Below are positions 42,133 to 51,307 of a DNA stretch of 64,000 nucleotides, in pieces. The position numbers and the translations under genes were made by a program. Every line of letters begins with the position of its first letter. Within the stretch, counting starts at the first letter, position 1. The stretch is taken from positions 124,001 to 188,000 of the forward strand of contig NZ_WSEN01000004.1 of assembly GCF_009758255.1 (NCBI RefSeq), read 5' to 3'. A model generated the notes under the pieces. It did no database searches. It was not told where the DNA came from and worked only from the letters and a program-made list of their open reading frames with translations. Origin of the DNA: Microbacterium sp. MAH-37 (GTDB taxonomy: Bacteria; Actinomycetota; Actinomycetes; Actinomycetales; Microbacteriaceae).

Positions 42133-43146
42133 TCAGGCCAGCAGATCGAGACGATCGCGGGCCACCTCGTGCTGCAGTGGAACCCCCTGGATGAGACGTT
42201 CCAGCTCCTCGGCGACGAGCCGGCCCATGGCCGCCCTGTCGCCGCCCATCGACCCCGCGAGGTGCGGGGTGAGCTCGACGTTCGGCAGCTCCCAGAGCTC
42301 CGAATCGGCCCGCGGCGGCTCTTCGACCGTGACGTCGAGCAGCGCGGTCAGGTCAGGGCGGTCCCGCAGCGCCGAGATGAGTCCGGCTTCGTCGATCAGG
42401 CCGCCCCGGGCGGTGTTGATGAGCGTGGCGCCCCGCGGCATCCGCTCGATGAGCTCACGGCCGACGAGGCTCGTCGTCGCCGGCAGCAGGGGGGCGTGCA
42501 GGCTGACCACGTCCGACCTCTCGAACAGTTCCCCGAGATCCACCAGCTCGAGGCCGAGAGCCGCCGCCTGCGCGGTATCGGCGTAGGGGTCGTGCGCGAG
42601 CAGTGTCAGGGCCGTGCCCGCGAGGCGCCCGGCCACGCGCCGGCCGATCTCGCCGAGGGCGAGCAGGCCGACCGTGCGGCCCGAGGCGCCGAATGCCGTG
42701 CTCTCGCGCGCGCTGAAATCGCGGCGTGCGTGGTAGGTGCGACGCGAGGCGGGCACGCCACGGGCGGCCAGCACGATCTGCGCGGCGGTCAGCTCGGCCA
42801 CGGGCTCGGCGTTCGCGGCAGCCGCCGAGACCACGACGACGCCCCTGCTCCACGACGCGTCGGTGACGATGTGCTTGACCGAGCCGGCGGCGTGCAGCAG
42901 GGCGCGCAGCCGGGGTGCCCTGGCCAGCAGGGCGGCGTCCAGGACGGGTGCGCCCCATCCGGTGAGCAGGACGTCCACGTCTTCGAGGGCGTCGGGATCC
43001 TCGGCCAGCTGAGTCGCAGTGAGCGGAGGGAGGACGACATCCGCGATACGGTCTATTGCCGCCAGGACCTCGGGGGGATAGACCTCGCCCCGGCGGTCCT
43101 CCTCCATCACCAGGCGCACCCGGATGCGCTCGTTCTCCATGCCCAC
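42133..43146 (-). CDS. D-isomer-specific 2-hydroxyacid dehydrogenase
   Basis: This encodes 337 residues from GTG 43146, placed six bases after GGAGA; ATG 43140 is an alternative. The NAD fold has GLLALGEIGRRVA, where the first glycine of GxGxxG is alanine, and HDPYAD after strand 2. Catalytic Arg is in NTARGGLID, Glu in VTVEEPP and His in TPHLAGS. It reduces a 2-keto acid or oxidises a 2-hydroxy acid, possibly a uronate-derived one here. It is divergent from the sugar-binding lipoprotein with operator 2 between them. Confidence 0.9.
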   Translation of the reverse strand: MGMENERIRVRLVMEEDRRGEVYPPEVLAAIDRIADVVLPPLTATQLAEDPDALEDVDVLLTGWGAPVLDAALLARAPRLRALLHAAGSVKHIVTDASWSRGVVVVSAAAANAEPVAELTAAQIVLAARGVPASRRTYHARRDFSARESTAFGASGRTVGLLALGEIGRRVAGRLAGTALTLLAHDPYADTAQAAALGLELVDLGELFERSDVVSLHAPLLPATTSLVGRELIERMPRGATLINTARGGLIDEAGLISALRDRPDLTALLDVTVEEPPRADSELWELPNVELTPHLAGSMGGDRAAMGRLVAEELERLIQGVPLQHEVARDRLDLLA

Positions 43147-43193
43147 GTCGTCTCCTTCTGCGGGAGCGCCTCAGCCAGACATCCGATGATTTG

Positions 43194-43223
43194 TTGACAG
43201 TCCCCGCGCCCCTAGGTTAGATT
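43194..43223 (+). promoter_or_regulatory. Sigma-70-type promoter of the sugar ABC operon
   Basis: TTGACA at 43194-43199 and TAGATT at 43218-43223 are 18 bases apart. Transcription would start near 43230, so operator 2 at 43245 lies just downstream of the start site, suited to roadblock-type repression. Confidence 0.65.
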
Positions 43224-43244
43224 CGCGAACAGCGTCTTGCAAAG

Positions 43245-43260
43245 TGGCAAGCGTTTGCCA
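43245..43260. promoter_or_regulatory. LacI-type operator 2 (sugar ABC operon)
   Basis: TGGCAAGCGTTTGCCA differs at one base from operators 1 and 4. It is 17 bases upstream of the binding-protein ATG. Confidence 0.85.
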
Positions 43261-43276
43261 ACCCGGAGAGAGTCCT

Positions 43277-44611
43277 ATGCACACAAGGATGAAAGCAGCC
43301 GCACTGATCGGCGTCGCCACGCTGGCCCTCGCGGGCTGCTCGAGCGCCGCCCCCGGAGCGGGCGGATCGAGCGTCGAGCAGGACGAGAAGGCCACTCTCG
43401 AGATCTGGACCCGCACGACCCCGGGCAGCCCCAGCGAGGCCGCCACGAAGCGTCAGGTCGAGGCCTTCGAGAAGGCCACCGGCTACAAGGCCGAGGTCAC
43501 CGCGATCTTCGACGACTTCGAGACCAAGCTCGCCCAGCGCGCCGGCCAGCGGGATCTGCCCGACATCGTGCTCAACGATGTGAGCCAGCTCGGCACCATG
43601 CAGACCCAGGGCATTCTGCGCGAGATCGACCTCGACGAGATCACCAACGCGAAGGACCTCACGAAGCAGGCGCTCGAAGCGGGCAAGGCCGTCGACGGGA
43701 AGACGTACGGCATCCCGTACTCGGCCCAGGCGAACGCCCTGTACGTGAACAAGGAGTGGCTCGACAAGCTCGGCCTCGAGGCGCCGACGAACTGGGACGA
43801 GCTGGTCGCCGTCGCCGAGGCCTTCACCAAGCAGGACCCGGACGGCAACGGCAAGGACGACACCTACGGTCTCGCCGTGCCGGGGTCCACCAAGCGCGGC
43901 TACGCCTCCTGGTACTTCTCGAACTTCCTGTGGGCCGCCGGCGGCGACTTCATCACGCCGTCCGGTGACGGCTACAAGCCGTCGATGACCACGCCCGAGT
44001 CCGTCGAGGCGACCACCTGGTTCCGCGGTCTGCAGTGCGATGCGGGCGTCATGCAGCCCGGCGCGGCCAGCATGGACACCCCTCCGACCAATGAGACCTT
44101 CGAGTCGGGCGTCACCGGCATGTACCTCACCGGTCCGTACATGATGCCGCGCTTCGACGGAGTGCTCGGCGCCGACAAGTACGAGATCGTCACCGCGCCG
44201 AAGGGTCCGAAGGACTCGTCCGTGCTCGCCGAGGGTGGCACCGTCTACCTGATGGCCGGCTCCGAGAACGAGAAGGGCCAGACCGCGTTCGCCGACTGGT
44301 ACGTCAGCCCGAAGGCGCAGGAGTACGGCATGGAGGGCACCGAGGCGTTCGCCATCCAGCTGCCCGTCAACACCAAGGTCAAGGTCTCCGACGTGCGCGA
44401 CGACCCGCGCTGGACGATCTTCGAGGACGCCTACCAGGAGAGCGGCCACTACGCCCCGACCATCCCGAGCTGGACCCCCGTGCGCCAGATGACGGCCGAC
44501 ACGATCAACGCCCTGCTCGCGGACTGCTCGCTGGACGTGGAGGACGAGCTCACCAAGCTCGACGGCAAGCTGACCGCCGAGCTGCTGACCCAGGGGATCC
44601 TCGACAAGTGA
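43277..44611 (+). CDS. Sugar ABC transporter substrate-binding lipoprotein (CUT1)
   Basis: This encodes 444 residues from ATG 43277, with lipobox LALAGC near residues 17-22. The family-1 extracellular solute-binding fold shows ATLEIWTRTTPGSPSEAATKRQVEAFEKATG, DLPDIVLNDVSQLGTM, KTYGIPYSAQANALYVNKEWLDKLG and GVTGMYLTGPYMMPRF. It captures an oligosaccharide or uronate-containing sugar outside the cell. The stop overlaps the first permease gene (GTGA). No ATPase is in the operon, so a shared MsiK-type ATPase elsewhere is expected. Confidence 0.94.
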   Translation: MHTRMKAAALIGVATLALAGCSSAAPGAGGSSVEQDEKATLEIWTRTTPGSPSEAATKRQVEAFEKATGYKAEVTAIFDDFETKLAQRAGQRDLPDIVLNDVSQLGTMQTQGILREIDLDEITNAKDLTKQALEAGKAVDGKTYGIPYSAQANALYVNKEWLDKLGLEAPTNWDELVAVAEAFTKQDPDGNGKDDTYGLAVPGSTKRGYASWYFSNFLWAAGGDFITPSGDGYKPSMTTPESVEATTWFRGLQCDAGVMQPGAASMDTPPTNETFESGVTGMYLTGPYMMPRFDGVLGADKYEIVTAPKGPKDSSVLAEGGTVYLMAGSENEKGQTAFADWYVSPKAQEYGMEGTEAFAIQLPVNTKVKVSDVRDDPRWTIFEDAYQESGHYAPTIPSWTPVRQMTADTINALLADCSLDVEDELTKLDGKLTAELLTQGILDK

Positions 44612-45576
44612 CTGTTCACATGGCGGATGCCGCACCCGCGGCTCACGCTCCGCAGCCGGTGACGGAGACCAAGTCGTCTCCGTCACCGGCCCGCCGGCGA
44701 CGCCACCGCGTGCAGGGACAGTGGTGGATCCCGTGGGCGTTCCTCGCTCCGGCGCTGCTGCTGTTCCTCGTGTTCCGGTACATCCCGATGGTCCAGGCCG
44801 TCTCGATGTCGGTCGAGAACGTGCGCCCGTACCTGGGCAACGAGTTCGTCGGGATGCAGAACTACCAGACGATCCTCTCGTCGGCCGACTTCCGCGACGC
44901 CGCGATCAACACCCTCGTGCTCGCGATCGGCCAGACCGCCGGATGCCTGCTGCTGGGCTTCATGCTCGCGCTGCTGCTCGAGGGGCAGACTCGCAAGCTG
45001 TCCTTCATCCGCTCGGCCGCCTTCCTGCCCGTGGTGGTGCCGATGGCCGTGGTCGCCGAGCTGTGGCGGATCATGTACTACCCCGCCGCGGACGGCTTCC
45101 TGAACTCGATCCTCGTCATGGTCGGCCTCGGGCCGAGCGAGTTCATCAACAGCCCCGACACCGCCATGGGCTCCATCATGCTGATGGGCATCTGGCGCGG
45201 CGCGCCGTACGACATGATGATCATCCTGGCCGGCCTCGCCGGCATCGACCGCGGGCTGTACGAGGCCGCGACGGTCGACGGAGCGAACCGCTGGCAGCGC
45301 ATCCTGCACGTGACCCTGCCGGGTCTGCGGCCGGTGTTCGCGATCCTGTTCATCCTTGCCGCGGTGCGCGGCTTCCGGGTGTTCACCGAGGTGTTCCTGA
45401 TGACCAACGGCGGGCCGAACGGCGCCACCGAGGTGATCATGACCCTGCTCTACAAACTCGGCCTGGAACAGGGCAAGCTCGGCGTCGGCTCGGCCGGTGC
45501 GGTGCTGCTGTTCCTGGCGACGCTGGTCCTGACCGTGCTCGTGCAGGTCGCGGTGCGAAGGAGGAAGGACGCATGA
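44608..45576 (+). CDS. Sugar ABC transporter permease 1 (MalF-like)
   Basis: This 322-residue protein has a positively charged cytoplasmic N-terminus, then six membrane spans. The EAA loop EAATVDGANRWQRILHVTLPGLRPVFAILFIL lies at about 222-255. GTG 44608 overlaps the upstream stop; an ATG at 44620 is the alternative start. It forms the channel with the second permease, whose gene overlaps by four bases. Confidence 0.94.
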   Translation: MTVHMADAAPAAHAPQPVTETKSSPSPARRRRHRVQGQWWIPWAFLAPALLLFLVFRYIPMVQAVSMSVENVRPYLGNEFVGMQNYQTILSSADFRDAAINTLVLAIGQTAGCLLLGFMLALLLEGQTRKLSFIRSAAFLPVVVPMAVVAELWRIMYYPAADGFLNSILVMVGLGPSEFINSPDTAMGSIMLMGIWRGAPYDMMIILAGLAGIDRGLYEAATVDGANRWQRILHVTLPGLRPVFAILFILAAVRGFRVFTEVFLMTNGGPNGATEVIMTLLYKLGLEQGKLGVGSAGAVLLFLATLVLTVLVQVAVRRRKDA

Positions 45577-46439
45577 GCGTCGGAACGGACACTGCCCTCG
45601 GTCTGACTGAGAGCCGCACCCCCGCGGGGATCATCGTCAAGATCTTCCTCTACGCCCTGGTGTTCGTGCTCTTCGCCGGGCCCCTGATCGCCCTGCTCGC
45701 CAGCGCGTTCAGCGAGGTGTCGGACCCCACCGACCTCAGCGTGATCCCCACCCGCCCCACGCTGGAGAACTTCGGAGTCGCGTTCGACTACGGCGTGCTC
45801 GGCTATCTCGCGAACTCGTTCTTCGTCGTCGGCTTCGGCCTGCTGCTGCAGGTGGTGGTGTCGGTGCTCGCAGGCTACGCCCTCGCCCGGAAGCGCTTCC
45901 GCTTCTCGGCCCTGGTGATGGTGGCGATCCTGGCGACCATGATGCTCCCCGAGGAGATCCTGGCCCTGCCGCTGTCGATCCTGCTCTCCGACATCCCCCT
46001 GCTGCACATCAACCTGATGGGCACCCTGGCCGGAATGATCGTGCCGCTCGGCGCCTGGGCGTTCTCGATCCTGGTGATGACCGAGTTCATGAAGGACGTG
46101 CCGCTCGAGCTCGAAGAGGCGGCCCGCATCGACGGCGCCAGCGAACTGCGCGTGTTCGCGCAGATCATCGTGCCGCTGTGCAAGCCCGCCCTCGGCGTGA
46201 TCGGCGTCTTCGGCTTCACGATGATCTGGGACCAGTACCTGCTGCCGCTGCTGGTCTCGCAGAGCAGCGACACGTACACGCTGCCGCTCGCGCTGCGCAC
46301 GCTGCGCATCGACCCGGCGGTCACGCCCGGTGTGATCATGGCCGCGTCGCTGCTGGCGCTGCTGCCGTCCGTCGTGGTGTTCCTGCTGTTCCAGCGCTCG
46401 TTCGCCCGTGGCCTGACGTCTGGCGCGCTGAAGGGCTGA
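45573..46439 (+). CDS. Sugar ABC transporter permease 2 (MalG-like)
   Basis: This 288-residue protein has six spans and the EAA loop EEAARIDGASELRVFAQIIVPLCKPALGVIGVF near 185-215. It starts in an ATGA overlap with permease 1, with GAGGAAGGACGC upstream. PLALRTLRID after the last loop is typical of MalG-like subunits. Together with the lipoprotein it makes a CUT1 importer under LacI control. Confidence 0.94.
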   Translation: MSVGTDTALGLTESRTPAGIIVKIFLYALVFVLFAGPLIALLASAFSEVSDPTDLSVIPTRPTLENFGVAFDYGVLGYLANSFFVVGFGLLLQVVVSVLAGYALARKRFRFSALVMVAILATMMLPEEILALPLSILLSDIPLLHINLMGTLAGMIVPLGAWAFSILVMTEFMKDVPLELEEAARIDGASELRVFAQIIVPLCKPALGVIGVFGFTMIWDQYLLPLLVSQSSDTYTLPLALRTLRIDPAVTPGVIMAASLLALLPSVVVFLLFQRSFARGLTSGALKG

Positions 46440-46446
46440 CGCGACG

Positions 46447-47199
46447 ATGACGATCGAGAGCATCCCGGGGGTCTTCGGCCTCCGGGACATCGGAGGCATG
46501 CCCGCGGCCGGCGGCCGGACCCGTCGAGGGCGGCTGTTCCGCTCCGGCGAGCTGTCCGGCGTGGACGACGCCGGCGCCAGGATGCTGCGCTCCGGCATCC
46601 GCCGGATCGTCGACCTGCGCTCCGACGATGAGGTGGCCTCCGCCGCGACCTCCGTCCCCGGCGTCGAGATCGTGCGGGTCCCGCTGTTCCTCGGCTCTCC
46701 CGCGTCGTTCTTCTTCGAGGACCTCACCCTGGGCGAGGTCTACGAGCGGATGCTGGCCGAGTCCGCGGCATCCCTCGTGACGGCCGTGCGGATGATCGCG
46801 CGGGGCGAGCCGACGCTGGTGCACTGCACCGCGGGCAAGGACCGCACCGGGCTCACGATCGCGCTGGCGCTGGCAGCGGCGGGAACCGACCGCGGTGCTG
46901 TCGTCGCGGACTACGCCCTGACCGGCGAGCTCATCTCGGACGAACACCGCTCGGCCGAGGTCGTGCGACTGCGCGCCAAGTATCCGGACTCCCGCAACGC
47001 GGCATCGCTCGTCACCGAGTCGCCCGCGCCCGTGATGGCCGCGACGCTGGCCGGCGTCGAGGAGCGATGGGGCGGTGCCGCCGACTACCTCCGTGCCCAC
47101 GGCCTGACATCGGACGAACTGGCAGCGCTGCGGCACGCGCTCATCGAACGGGGCGCGCCCGGCATCCCCGCATCCGACACCGAAGGAGCATCCCTGTGA
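46447..47199 (+). CDS. Tyrosine-phosphatase-like protein
   Basis: This 250-residue protein has the phosphatase loop LVHCTAGKDRTG with nucleophile C127 and R133, an N-terminal GLRDIGGMPAAGGRTRRGRLFRSGEL and RRIVDLRSDDE, all typical of the tyrosine/serine phosphatase family related to Mycobacterium PtpB. It lies seven bases after the permease gene and overlaps the next gene (GTGA). Within a transport/degradation operon it may dephosphorylate a sugar phosphate or a regulatory protein. Confidence 0.9.
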   Translation: MTIESIPGVFGLRDIGGMPAAGGRTRRGRLFRSGELSGVDDAGARMLRSGIRRIVDLRSDDEVASAATSVPGVEIVRVPLFLGSPASFFFEDLTLGEVYERMLAESAASLVTAVRMIARGEPTLVHCTAGKDRTGLTIALALAAAGTDRGAVVADYALTGELISDEHRSAEVVRLRAKYPDSRNAASLVTESPAPVMAATLAGVEERWGGAADYLRAHGLTSDELAALRHALIERGAPGIPASDTEGASL

Positions 47200-48521
47200 C
47201 GACCGCCGATCTGCACTGGTTCACCGAGGCGCGCCTGGGCATGTTCGTGCACTGGGGGCTGTATTCGCTCGCTGCCCGGCACGAATGGGTGAAGAACCGC
47301 GAGCGCATGACGGATGCCGAGTACGACAGGTACCGCGAGCACTTCGACCCCGACCGCTACGACCCGCGGGCCTGGGCCCGCACCGCCCGCGAGGCGGGCG
47401 CGGGGTACGTGGTGCTCACCGCGAAGCATCATGACGGCTTCTGCCTGTGGGACTCGGAGCTCACCGACTACACCGTGATGAACACGCCCTACGGCCGCGA
47501 CGTGGTCGCCGAGTTCGTCGAGGCGTGCCGCGCAGAGGGGCTCCGCGTCGGGCTCTACTACTCGCTCATCGACTGGCACCACGAGGGCTTCCCGGTCGAC
47601 GGCACGCACCCGCAGCGCGACGACGAGGAGTTCAAGGCGGCCACCGCCAGCCGGAACATCCGCGACTACCAGCCCTACCTGCACGGTCAGGTGCGCGAGC
47701 TGCTCACCCGCTACGGGCAGATCGACTACCTGTTCTTCGACTTCTCGTACACGCACCGTCCCGACTACTGGGGCGGCAAGGGCGCCGAGGACTGGGCCGC
47801 CGACGAGCTGATGGCGCTGATCCGCGAACTGCAGCCCGAGGTCATCGTGAACGACCGGCTCGGCATCCCCGGCGACATCGTGACCCCCGAGCAGTACCAG
47901 CCGCTGGAGCCCATGCGACGCGACGGCGTTCCCGTGCCGTGGGAGGCGTGCCAGACGCTGAACGGCAGCTGGGGTTACGACCGCGACAACCTCGACCGCA
48001 AGAGCACGGGCGCGCTGATCCGGCTGCTCATCGACGGGGTGTCCAAGGACGGCAACCTGCTGCTGAACGTCGGACCCGACGGGCGTGGCCGGCTCGACGA
48101 GGTGGCCCGCGAGACCTTCGCCGGCTTCGCCGAGTGGATGGACGCGCATGCGCGCTCGATCCACGGTGCAGGTCCCGCGCCCTGGCAGGCGCCCACCGAC
48201 ACCCGGTACACGCTGCGCGGCGACCGGCTCTACGTGCACCTGTTCGACTGGCCGTTCCGGCACCTGCACCTGCCCGGTCTCGCGGGAAAGGTGCGGTACG
48301 CGCAGCTGATGACGGATGCCTCGGAGATCCTGCCGCTGCACGTCGACCCGAAGCGCACCGCGCAGAACACGCTGATGGGCGGGCTGCCCGAGGGCACGCT
48401 CACCCTGCAGCTGCCGGTGCGTCGTCCCGACACGGCGGTACCGGTGATCGAGCTGTTCCTGGATCGAGACCCCCGAGTCCTGAGTCAGGCCGCGACCGCG
48501 GCCGAACACCCCGGTTCCTGA
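47196..48521 (+). CDS. GH29 alpha-L-fucosidase-family glycoside hydrolase
   Basis: This 441-residue protein has WFTEARLGMFVHWGLYSLAARHEWVKN, then TAKHHDGFCLWDSELTDYTV and LRVGLYYSLIDWHH, the defining GH29 blocks. The nucleophile aspartate lies in IDYLFFDFSYTHRP, followed by VNDRLGIPGDIVTPEQY. No signal peptide is present, so it acts on imported sugars. GH29 removes alpha-L-fucose or related alpha-linked residues. The last 20 residues (RDPRVLSQAATAAEHPGS) look non-native and run into repeat-like DNA that supplies the stop codon. Confidence 0.9.
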   Translation: MTTADLHWFTEARLGMFVHWGLYSLAARHEWVKNRERMTDAEYDRYREHFDPDRYDPRAWARTAREAGAGYVVLTAKHHDGFCLWDSELTDYTVMNTPYGRDVVAEFVEACRAEGLRVGLYYSLIDWHHEGFPVDGTHPQRDDEEFKAATASRNIRDYQPYLHGQVRELLTRYGQIDYLFFDFSYTHRPDYWGGKGAEDWAADELMALIRELQPEVIVNDRLGIPGDIVTPEQYQPLEPMRRDGVPVPWEACQTLNGSWGYDRDNLDRKSTGALIRLLIDGVSKDGNLLLNVGPDGRGRLDEVARETFAGFAEWMDAHARSIHGAGPAPWQAPTDTRYTLRGDRLYVHLFDWPFRHLHLPGLAGKVRYAQLMTDASEILPLHVDPKRTAQNTLMGGLPEGTLTLQLPVRRPDTAVPVIELFLDRDPRVLSQAATAAEHPGS

Positions 48522-48571
48522 GCGAGGGCGCGCGGCGCCCGAGACGAAGGGCCTCAACGAGGAGGAAAACC

Positions 48572-50041
48572 ATGAAGAGAAGGACGTTCATCCTGTCCGG
48601 ACTGGCAGGCGCCGCGACCGCGTTCGTCGGCGTCCAGGCCGCCGGCGCATCGGTCGGACCCGCCGGAGGCGTGCTGCCGGCGCTCGTCGGCACGGGGCCG
48701 TACACCACCGTCTCGTCGCTGGCCGCACTGCAGAAGGCGATCGACACCGCGGTCGAAGGGGCGACGATCATCGTCGCCGACGGCACGTACGCGGTGCCGG
48801 ACGGCGCCCCGATCCGCCTCGCGGGAGTCGGCGGGCGCTGGAACAAGCACCTGACGATCACCGCGGCGTCCGTCGGCGGCGTCACCTTCACCGGGGCGCA
48901 GAGCTTCGTGTTCGCCGACGCGCACCACATCAACCTGCGAGGCTTCGTCTTCACGCAGTCCACCACCTTCGAGATCCCCGCCGACAGCCAGGCGATCACG
49001 CTCAGTCGCAACGAGTTCGTGCTCGCCGACATCGAGGGTCTGCACAACGTGATGATCCGGGCCGACGACACGGTCGTGGAGTACAACCACTTCCACGGCA
49101 AGTCGACGCTCGGCATCTACCTCGGCGTCGAGGGAGGCGGCAGCACCGACATGGCGCAGCGGGTGCACATCCACCACAACCACTTCTCGGACCACAGCTT
49201 CGCCGGCGACAACGGCGGCGAGCCGATCCGCCTCGGCGTCAGCCCCCGCGCCCTCAGCAGCGCGCACGCGGTGGTGGAGTACAACCTCTTCGAACGGGCG
49301 AACGGCGACCCCGAGGCGATCTCCGTGAAGTCGAGCGACAACATCGTGAGGTTCAACACGATCCGCGACAGCGGCGGCGGCATCGTGCTGCGGCACGGCA
49401 ACCGCAACCGGATCGAGTCCAACCACATCATCCGCGGCCAGCGCGGCATCCGGATCTACGGCAACGACCACGTCATCGTGAACAACTACATCGGCGACAA
49501 CGCCGACACGGCGTTCGTGCTGGGCGCGGGCACGGTGCGCGATCACTACGAGGGCGAGCCCTCGTCGTCGCGCACCAAGAACGACGCCGCCGATCGCGTG
49601 CGGATCGCCCTGAACACCGTGGTGAACGCCGCCGGCGGCATCTCCTGCGAGACGCACCGGCCGATCACGCCGATGGACTGCGTGATCGTCGACAACATCT
49701 TCCAGGGCGACGCCGGAACGCTGAGTTCGGTCTCGAACTCGATCGGCTTCACCTGGGCGGGGAACCTGTTCTGGGGTGCCGCTCCGGACGGCGACATCCC
49801 GGCGGCCGGGTTCACCAGGGTCGACCCGCGCCTCGCGAAGGACGCCGCCGATGTGTGGCGGATCACCGCGGGCAGCCCGGCGGTGAACGCCTCGACCCAG
49901 GACCACTCGGCGTGGGTGCGCGAGGACATCGACGGGAAGCAGCGTCTCGTGAAGGCGGATGTCGGCGCGCACGAGGTGAGCGCGGCGATGGCGCGCCGTG
50001 AGCCGCTGACGACGGCGGATGTCGGGCCTCTCGTGGCCTGA
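48572..50041 (+). CDS. PL6-family polysaccharide lyase (chondroitinase B/alginate lyase type)
   Basis: This encodes 489 residues from ATG 48572, with GAGGAGG upstream. A Tat-like KRRTFILSGLAGAATAFVG signal is at 1-28. The rest is a right-handed beta-helix with PL6 hallmarks: RVHIHHNHFSDHSF, NGDPEAISVKSSDN (catalytic Lys253) and GGIVLRHGNRNRIESN (catalytic Arg274). The family cleaves uronate-containing chains (alginate, dermatan/chondroitin) by beta-elimination. It is exported and the only extracellular depolymerase in the cluster. Enzymes for unsaturated uronate products (GH88/105, KduI/KduD) are not seen in the window, so the real substrate is uncertain. Confidence 0.86.
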   Translation: MKRRTFILSGLAGAATAFVGVQAAGASVGPAGGVLPALVGTGPYTTVSSLAALQKAIDTAVEGATIIVADGTYAVPDGAPIRLAGVGGRWNKHLTITAASVGGVTFTGAQSFVFADAHHINLRGFVFTQSTTFEIPADSQAITLSRNEFVLADIEGLHNVMIRADDTVVEYNHFHGKSTLGIYLGVEGGGSTDMAQRVHIHHNHFSDHSFAGDNGGEPIRLGVSPRALSSAHAVVEYNLFERANGDPEAISVKSSDNIVRFNTIRDSGGGIVLRHGNRNRIESNHIIRGQRGIRIYGNDHVIVNNYIGDNADTAFVLGAGTVRDHYEGEPSSSRTKNDAADRVRIALNTVVNAAGGISCETHRPITPMDCVIVDNIFQGDAGTLSSVSNSIGFTWAGNLFWGAAPDGDIPAAGFTRVDPRLAKDAADVWRITAGSPAVNASTQDHSAWVREDIDGKQRLVKADVGAHEVSAAMARREPLTTADVGPLVA

Positions 50042-50043
50042 TC

Positions 50044-50059
50044 TGGCAACCGCTTGCCA
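50044..50059. promoter_or_regulatory. LacI-type operator 3, at the 3' end of the PL6 gene
   Basis: TGGCAACCGCTTGCCA begins two bases after the PL6 stop and lies 180 bases from the end of the convergent lacI gene. No promoter for a following gene is evident. Confidence 0.75.
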
Positions 50060-50063
50060 TGCT

Positions 50064-50097
50064 GTCGCGGGTCGCTCCTGGCGGGGCGGCCCGCGAC
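50064..50097. terminator. Terminator hairpin after the PL6 gene
   Basis: GTCGCGGG (50064-50071) and CCCGCGAC (50090-50097) pair perfectly around an 18-nt GC-rich loop between convergent genes. Confidence 0.5.
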
Positions 50098-50237
50098 TCC
50101 GGCGTGCGCGACTTCGGGGCCCGCGGCCCGACACGCCGGTCTCGGGCTCCGGTGTGCGGCGCGTCGCCCGTCGGCTCCGAGGTCGGGCACGGCGGCGGCG
50201 CGCAACGGGGCGGCCCTACGCCGCCCGGGCCCGCGGG

Positions 50238-51296
50238 TCAGGCCGGCGCCGAGCCGGTCGACCCGCGGACGACCAGGGTCGTGTCGAGGTCGATGCCGAG
50301 GTGCGGCACGCGGTCACCGGCGACGAGCGCCAGCAGGGCGGTCATCGCGTGGTCGCCGGCCTCGCGCAGCGGCGACTTGATCGTGGTGAGCGAGGGCGAG
50401 GTGAAGTCCGCGCCGAAGATGTCGTCGAAGCCGATCACGCTGAGGTCGGCGGGGATGCGGACGCCGGCCTCCACCAGCTCCTGCATCAGGCCGATCGCGA
50501 TCAGGTCGTTGTAGGCGACCACGGCTGTCGCTCCGCTGTCGCGGACCGCCCGTGCTGCGGTGCGGCCGCCGGCGACCGTGGGTGCCACCGGGTCGAGCTC
50601 GACCAGTTCGATGTGCGCCCACTCGCAGCGTCGAGCGAGCAGCTCGCCGCGGCGCCGCGCCATCCATGACAGCGCAGGGCCGGGCACGTAGGCGAGACGG
50701 CTGTGCCCCAGGCCGCGCAGATGCCGGACGGCCTCCGCGATTCCCTGCGTCGCGTCGGGCACGACGGAGAGCACGTCGGTCACCTCGCGGTTGACGACGG
50801 CCACGGACTTCTGCCCGGCGAGCGCCCGGATGTGCTCGTCTGACATGCGGGGCGTGGCGAGCAGCAGGCCGTCGAGCATGCGCATCATCCGCTCGGCGCG
50901 CTCGTACTCCCGCTCCTCGGACTCCTCGGACTCGGTGAGCACCAGGGTGTACCCGCTGCGCGTGGCCGCGGTCTCGGCGCCGCGCACGATGTCGAAGAAG
51001 ACGGGGTTGGTGATGTCCGAGACGACGAGACCGATGATCGAGGTGCGTCCGGTCGGCAGCGCGCGCGCCATCGGGTTCACCTGGTAGTTGAGGGTCTCGG
51101 CCGCAGCGCGGATGCGCTTCTCGGTCGCCGCGCTCACGCGTCCCGGACGGTTCAGGGCCCGCGACACGGTCGACGGGTTCACGCCGGCGAGCTTCGCGAC
51201 GTCGTAGATCGTGGCGCTCTCGCCAGGGCGCACCTGCCCGCCCTGCTCGCTCTCGACGTCGGGCGCCACGGGGTCGCCGGCTCCGTCCTCAGCCAT
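50238..51296 (-). CDS. LacI-family regulator of the uronate/polysaccharide cluster
   Basis: This encodes 352 residues from ATG 51296, with GAGGAG eight bases upstream. An acidic 27-residue lead is followed by the HTH ATIYDVAKLAGVNPSTVSRALNRPGRVS (about 28-55) and hinge QVNPMARALPTGRT. The periplasmic-binding-protein-like domain has LVVSDITNPVFFDIVRG, AVVAYNDLIAIGLMQEL and SVIGFDDIFGADFTSPSLTTI. It is downstream of the fructuronate reductase gene, both controlled from operator 4. Four matching operators mark it as the cluster regulator; the inducer is probably a uronate or derivative. Confidence 0.93.
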   Translation of the reverse strand: MAEDGAGDPVAPDVESEQGGQVRPGESATIYDVAKLAGVNPSTVSRALNRPGRVSAATEKRIRAAAETLNYQVNPMARALPTGRTSIIGLVVSDITNPVFFDIVRGAETAATRSGYTLVLTESEESEEREYERAERMMRMLDGLLLATPRMSDEHIRALAGQKSVAVVNREVTDVLSVVPDATQGIAEAVRHLRGLGHSRLAYVPGPALSWMARRRGELLARRCEWAHIELVELDPVAPTVAGGRTAARAVRDSGATAVVAYNDLIAIGLMQELVEAGVRIPADLSVIGFDDIFGADFTSPSLTTIKSPLREAGDHAMTALLALVAGDRVPHLGIDLDTTLVVRGSTGSAPA

Positions 51297-51307
51297 CGGC
51301 TTGCTCC

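Noticed and set aside
39709..43197. A 1,162-codon open frame on the plus strand
   Set aside because: It runs antisense through three well-supported minus-strand enzymes (Gfo/Idh/MocA, ManD, hydroxyacid dehydrogenase). It is an artefact of high GC and has no recognisable domain.
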